Shown in pieces: positions 61,505 through 64,000 of a DNA stretch of 64,000 nt (position 1 is its first letter; every line of letters starts with the position of its first letter). The stretch is from assembly GCF_014652635.1 (NCBI RefSeq), contig NZ_BMZE01000002.1:477562-541561 (forward strand), in the 5' to 3' direction. The notes beneath the pieces were generated by a model. The model saw nothing but the letters and a program-made list of their open reading frames with translations. It did not search any database and was not told the DNA's origin. The translations under genes and the position numbers were made by a program. The DNA comes from Devosia pacifica. Lineage in GTDB: Bacteria; Pseudomonadota; Alphaproteobacteria; Rhizobiales; Devosiaceae.

Positions 61505-63319
61505 TTAGCTGGCCTTGGCGGCGCGCATCTGCTTCTTGCGCTCGTTCGGGTCGAGGAAGATCTTGCGAAGTCGGATCGACTTGGGAGTGACCTCGACATA
61601 TTCGTCGTCGGCGATGTAGCCGAGAGACTGTTCGAGCGAGAGCTTTTTCGGCGGTGTGAGGCGCACCGCCTCATCCTTTGAAGTGGTGCGGATGTTGGTC
61701 AGCTGCTTGCCCTTGATCGGGTTCACCTCGAGATCATTCTCGCGCGTGTGCTCGCCAATGATCATGCCTTCATAGACATCGACGCCGGCATCGACCAGCA
61801 TCGGACCGCGATCCTCGAGATTGAACAGCGCATAGGCGACCGCCTGGCCGTTCGAGTTCGAGATCAGAACGCCGGTGCGCCGGGTCGGCAGTGGACCCTT
61901 GTGCGGCTGATAATCGTGGAACAGACGGTTGAAGATCGCCGTACCGCGTGTGTCCGAAAGCAGTTCAGGCTGATAGCCGATCAGGGCGCGCGTCGGCACA
62001 AGCAGGCGCAGGCGCGAACGGCCGGTGCCCGAAGGACGCATCTCGACGAGATCGCCACGGCGCTCGGAGAGCTTCTGGACTACAGCGCCGGTGTGCTCAT
62101 CATCAACGTCGATGATGACTTCTTCAATTGGCTCAAGCGTCTGGCCGTTCTCTTCCTTGAAGAGGACGCGCGGGCGACCAACGGTCAGCTCGAAGCCTTC
62201 GCGGCGCATGGTTTCAATAAGAACAGCGAGTTGCAATTCGCCGCGGCCGGCAACCTCGAACGAGTCGTTATCGGTACCGCGCGTGATCTTGATCGCGACA
62301 TTGCCTTCAGCCTCACGCATCAGGCGTTCATAGATGACGCGTGACTGAACCTTGTCGCCTTCGCGGCCAGCCAGCGGGCCGTCGTTGATGCGGAAGGTCA
62401 TCGACAGGGTTGGCGGGTCGATCGGGCGCGCCGGCAGGGCTTCGTTGATCGCCGGCACGGCGACGGTGTCCGACACGGTTGTGGTTTCGAGGCCGGCGAT
62501 CGAGATGATATCGCCCGCCTCGGCGACGTCGATTGGCTGGCGCTCAAGGCCACGGAAGGCAAGCACCTTGGAGATGCGGCCTTTTTCGACCTGCTTGCCG
62601 TCACGGCTAAGCGCGTGAACGGTCTCGCCCGCCTTGGCGGTGCCCGAAAAGATACGACCAGTGAGGATGCGGCCGAGGAAGGGGTTGCGCTCAATGGTGG
62701 TGACCAGCATGCGGAATTCGCCGTCTTCGACGGTCGGCTCGGCAACATGCTCAACCACCTTGTCGAGGAGCGGCGCCATGTCGGTTTTCGGGCCCTCGGG
62801 CTCGGCAGCCATCCAGCCCTGCTTGGCGGAGCCGTAAAGGATAGGGAAATCGAGCTGTTCGGAGGTGGCGTCGAGAGCAACGAACAGGTCGAAGATCTCC
62901 TCGAGAACCTCAAGATGACGCTCGTCCGGCTTATCGATCTTGTTGATCGCAACGATCGGACGGAGGCCCTGTGCAAGCGCCTTTGCAAGCACAAACTTGG
63001 TCTGCGGCATCGGACCTTCCGCGGCATCGACGAGGATAACCACGCCGTCGACCATCGAGAGGATGCGCTCGACCTCGCCACCAAAGTCGGCGTGTCCGGG
63101 CGTATCGACGATATTGATGCGGGTGTCGCCCCATTCGAGCGAAGTCACCTTGGCAAGGATGGTGATGCCGCGTTCGCGCTCGAGATCGTTCGAATCCATT
63201 GCACGTTCATCAACGCGCTGGTTGTCGCGGAACACGCCTGACTGCTTGAGAAGGACGTCGATCAAGGTGGTCTTGCCGTGGTCAACGTGGGCGATGATTG
63301 CAATATTGCGCAAGTTCAT
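61505..63319 (-). CDS. typA: Ribosome-associated translational GTPase TypA/BipA
   Basis: A 604-residue GTPase that binds 70S and aids 50S assembly and stress growth. IAIIAHVDHGKTTLIDVLLK (G1), RERGITILAK (G2), DTPGHADFGGEVER (G3) and NKIDKP (G4) are intact, followed by domains II, III, V and the BipA C-terminal domain. I start at ATG 63319; an ATG nine codons upstream (63346) has a slightly better purine-rich site and cannot be excluded. Monocistronic here. Confidence 0.95.
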   Translation of the reverse strand: MNLRNIAIIAHVDHGKTTLIDVLLKQSGVFRDNQRVDERAMDSNDLERERGITILAKVTSLEWGDTRINIVDTPGHADFGGEVERILSMVDGVVILVDAAEGPMPQTKFVLAKALAQGLRPIVAINKIDKPDERHLEVLEEIFDLFVALDATSEQLDFPILYGSAKQGWMAAEPEGPKTDMAPLLDKVVEHVAEPTVEDGEFRMLVTTIERNPFLGRILTGRIFSGTAKAGETVHALSRDGKQVEKGRISKVLAFRGLERQPIDVAEAGDIISIAGLETTTVSDTVAVPAINEALPARPIDPPTLSMTFRINDGPLAGREGDKVQSRVIYERLMREAEGNVAIKITRGTDNDSFEVAGRGELQLAVLIETMRREGFELTVGRPRVLFKEENGQTLEPIEEVIIDVDDEHTGAVVQKLSERRGDLVEMRPSGTGRSRLRLLVPTRALIGYQPELLSDTRGTAIFNRLFHDYQPHKGPLPTRRTGVLISNSNGQAVAYALFNLEDRGPMLVDAGVDVYEGMIIGEHTRENDLEVNPIKGKQLTNIRTTSKDEAVRLTPPKKLSLEQSLGYIADDEYVEVTPKSIRLRKIFLDPNERKKQMRAAKAS

Positions 63320-63557
63320 GGGCGTTTCGGTCTGCCTGGTTGGCATGATCCGAAGGGTATTCACGGGATGAGGCTCGTGAATCGCAACCGGCCGATCATG
63401 CAGGAATCTGGCTGCGGGACCCTGGTCCCGGAGCTTTGCGGCCTGCAATAGCCCAGAGCGATGACGGAAACAAGACGATGTGACGCAATGCCGGCATGCG
63501 CTGGTCTTGATGCGCGAGAGCCTCGTGCTCGCAAGGAGACGCGCGACCATCTGTCGA

Positions 63558-64000
63558 CTAGAGGTGCGCGCCTGCCTTTTGCGAAGCGTCGGCGGTCGCC
63601 AGAAGGAGGGCGAAATCGGCAGCCGACACGGGCTTCGAGAAGTAAAAGCCCTGAATTTCGTCGCAGCCATTGGCGCGCATGAGTTCGAGCTGCTCAGGCG
63701 TTTCCACGCCTTCTGCCGTCGTCGTCATGCCGAGACTTTTTCCGAGACCGATGATTGCCTTGATGATGGCAAGGCTGTCGCCAGGTGTGGCCAAGCCGCG
63801 CATGAAAGAGCGGTCGATCTTGATCTTGTCGAATGGGAAGCTGCGCAGATAGCTCAATGAGGAATAGCCGGTGCCGAAATCGTCCATGGAAATGCGGATG
63901 CCGAGCGATCTCAGCCTGTGGAGCGTACGCAGGACCTGGTCGTTCTGGGCCAAAAGCAAGGACTCGGTGATCTCGAGTTCGAGCCGCGTCGGGTCGAACC
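63558..64000 (-). CDS. EAL domain cyclic-di-GMP phosphodiesterase, partial at window edge
   Basis: The gene enters from the right edge; 147 codons are visible. LELEITESLLL, then MDDFGTGYSSLSYLRSFPFD, IKIDRSF and TTTAEGVETPEQLELMRANG are conserved EAL catalytic and metal-binding motifs, and the protein ends QKAGAHL. The DDFGTGYSS loop is complete, so an active c-di-GMP phosphodiesterase is likely. N-terminal sensor or GGDEF domains lie beyond the window. It is 238 bp upstream of typA; I see no gene in that gap. Confidence 0.9.
   Translation of the reverse strand, partial: FDPTRLELEITESLLLAQNDQVLRTLHRLRSLGIRISMDDFGTGYSSLSYLRSFPFDKIKIDRSFMRGLATPGDSLAIIKAIIGLGKSLGMTTTAEGVETPEQLELMRANGCDEIQGFYFSKPVSAADFALLLATADASQKAGAHL

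Overview
The window is a GC-rich alphaproteobacterial chromosome segment. Gene order (a mitofilin-like protein, hemD, hemC, tsaD and gpsA; ffh, rpsP, rimM, trmD and rplS; rpmH, rnpA, yidC and engB) and the many TRAP-like, tripartite tricarboxylate and sugar ABC transport genes point to Hyphomicrobiales, perhaps Devosiaceae. The family-level placement is inference from gene content and protein style, not from a database search.

Regions. 1-10 kb: housekeeping genes for haem synthesis (hemDC), tRNA modification (tsaD, mtaB), phospholipid precursor supply (gpsA), SRP receptor (ftsY), envelope (yciB) and lysine/peptidoglycan (dapF). 10-12.5 kb: an accessory pair, a JmjC/cupin-like putative Fe(II) oxygenase coupled to a BioF2-type acetyltransferase. 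12.5-16.8 kb: the ffh-rpsP-rimM-trmD-rplS translation block behind a clear promoter and a structured leader. 16.8-22.4 kb: a PadR regulator with a palindromic site at its own promoter, a large D-lactate-dehydrogenase-type FAD/Fe-S protein, an RNA uracil methyltransferase and a small secreted DUF2147 protein.

22.4-30.5 kb looks like one catabolic unit. A minus-strand operon (Gfo/Idh dehydrogenase, DUF993 aldolase-like protein, sugar-phosphate-isomerase-like protein) and a TauE/SafE permease face a plus-strand tctCBA importer whose last gene overlaps a TetR regulator. Two related palindromes precede the two main promoters. 30.5-33.6 kb is the engB-yidC-rnpA-rpmH block. 33.8-36.8 kb holds a disulfide-reductase-fold flavoprotein lacking its redox cysteines and an orphan histidine kinase, followed by tRNA-Arg(ACG).

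Downstream of the tRNA (37-58.4 kb) the content is accessory: a truncated NmrA-like gene, an MFS/TetR efflux cassette, a FosA-like enzyme, a GDPD-like phosphodiesterase, an RTX-type M10 metalloprotease with DUF4214 repeats, a NikABCDE-like importer with an AraC regulator, a Sel1-repeat protein, and an operon of about 9 kb for uptake and processing of an unknown sugar or glycoside (GHL6-type hydrolase, Tat-exported binding protein, two permeases, two Gfo/Idh enzymes, MsmX/UgpC-type ATPase). From 58.5 kb core genes resume: a GNAT-nitrilase fusion, DUF167, yggT, dedA and typA, then an EAL-domain gene cut by the right edge.

No rRNA, CRISPR array, IS element or complete phage was seen. Start codons were moved from the longest open frame where a ribosome binding site, operon overlap or family length argued for it; such choices are stated in each entry.
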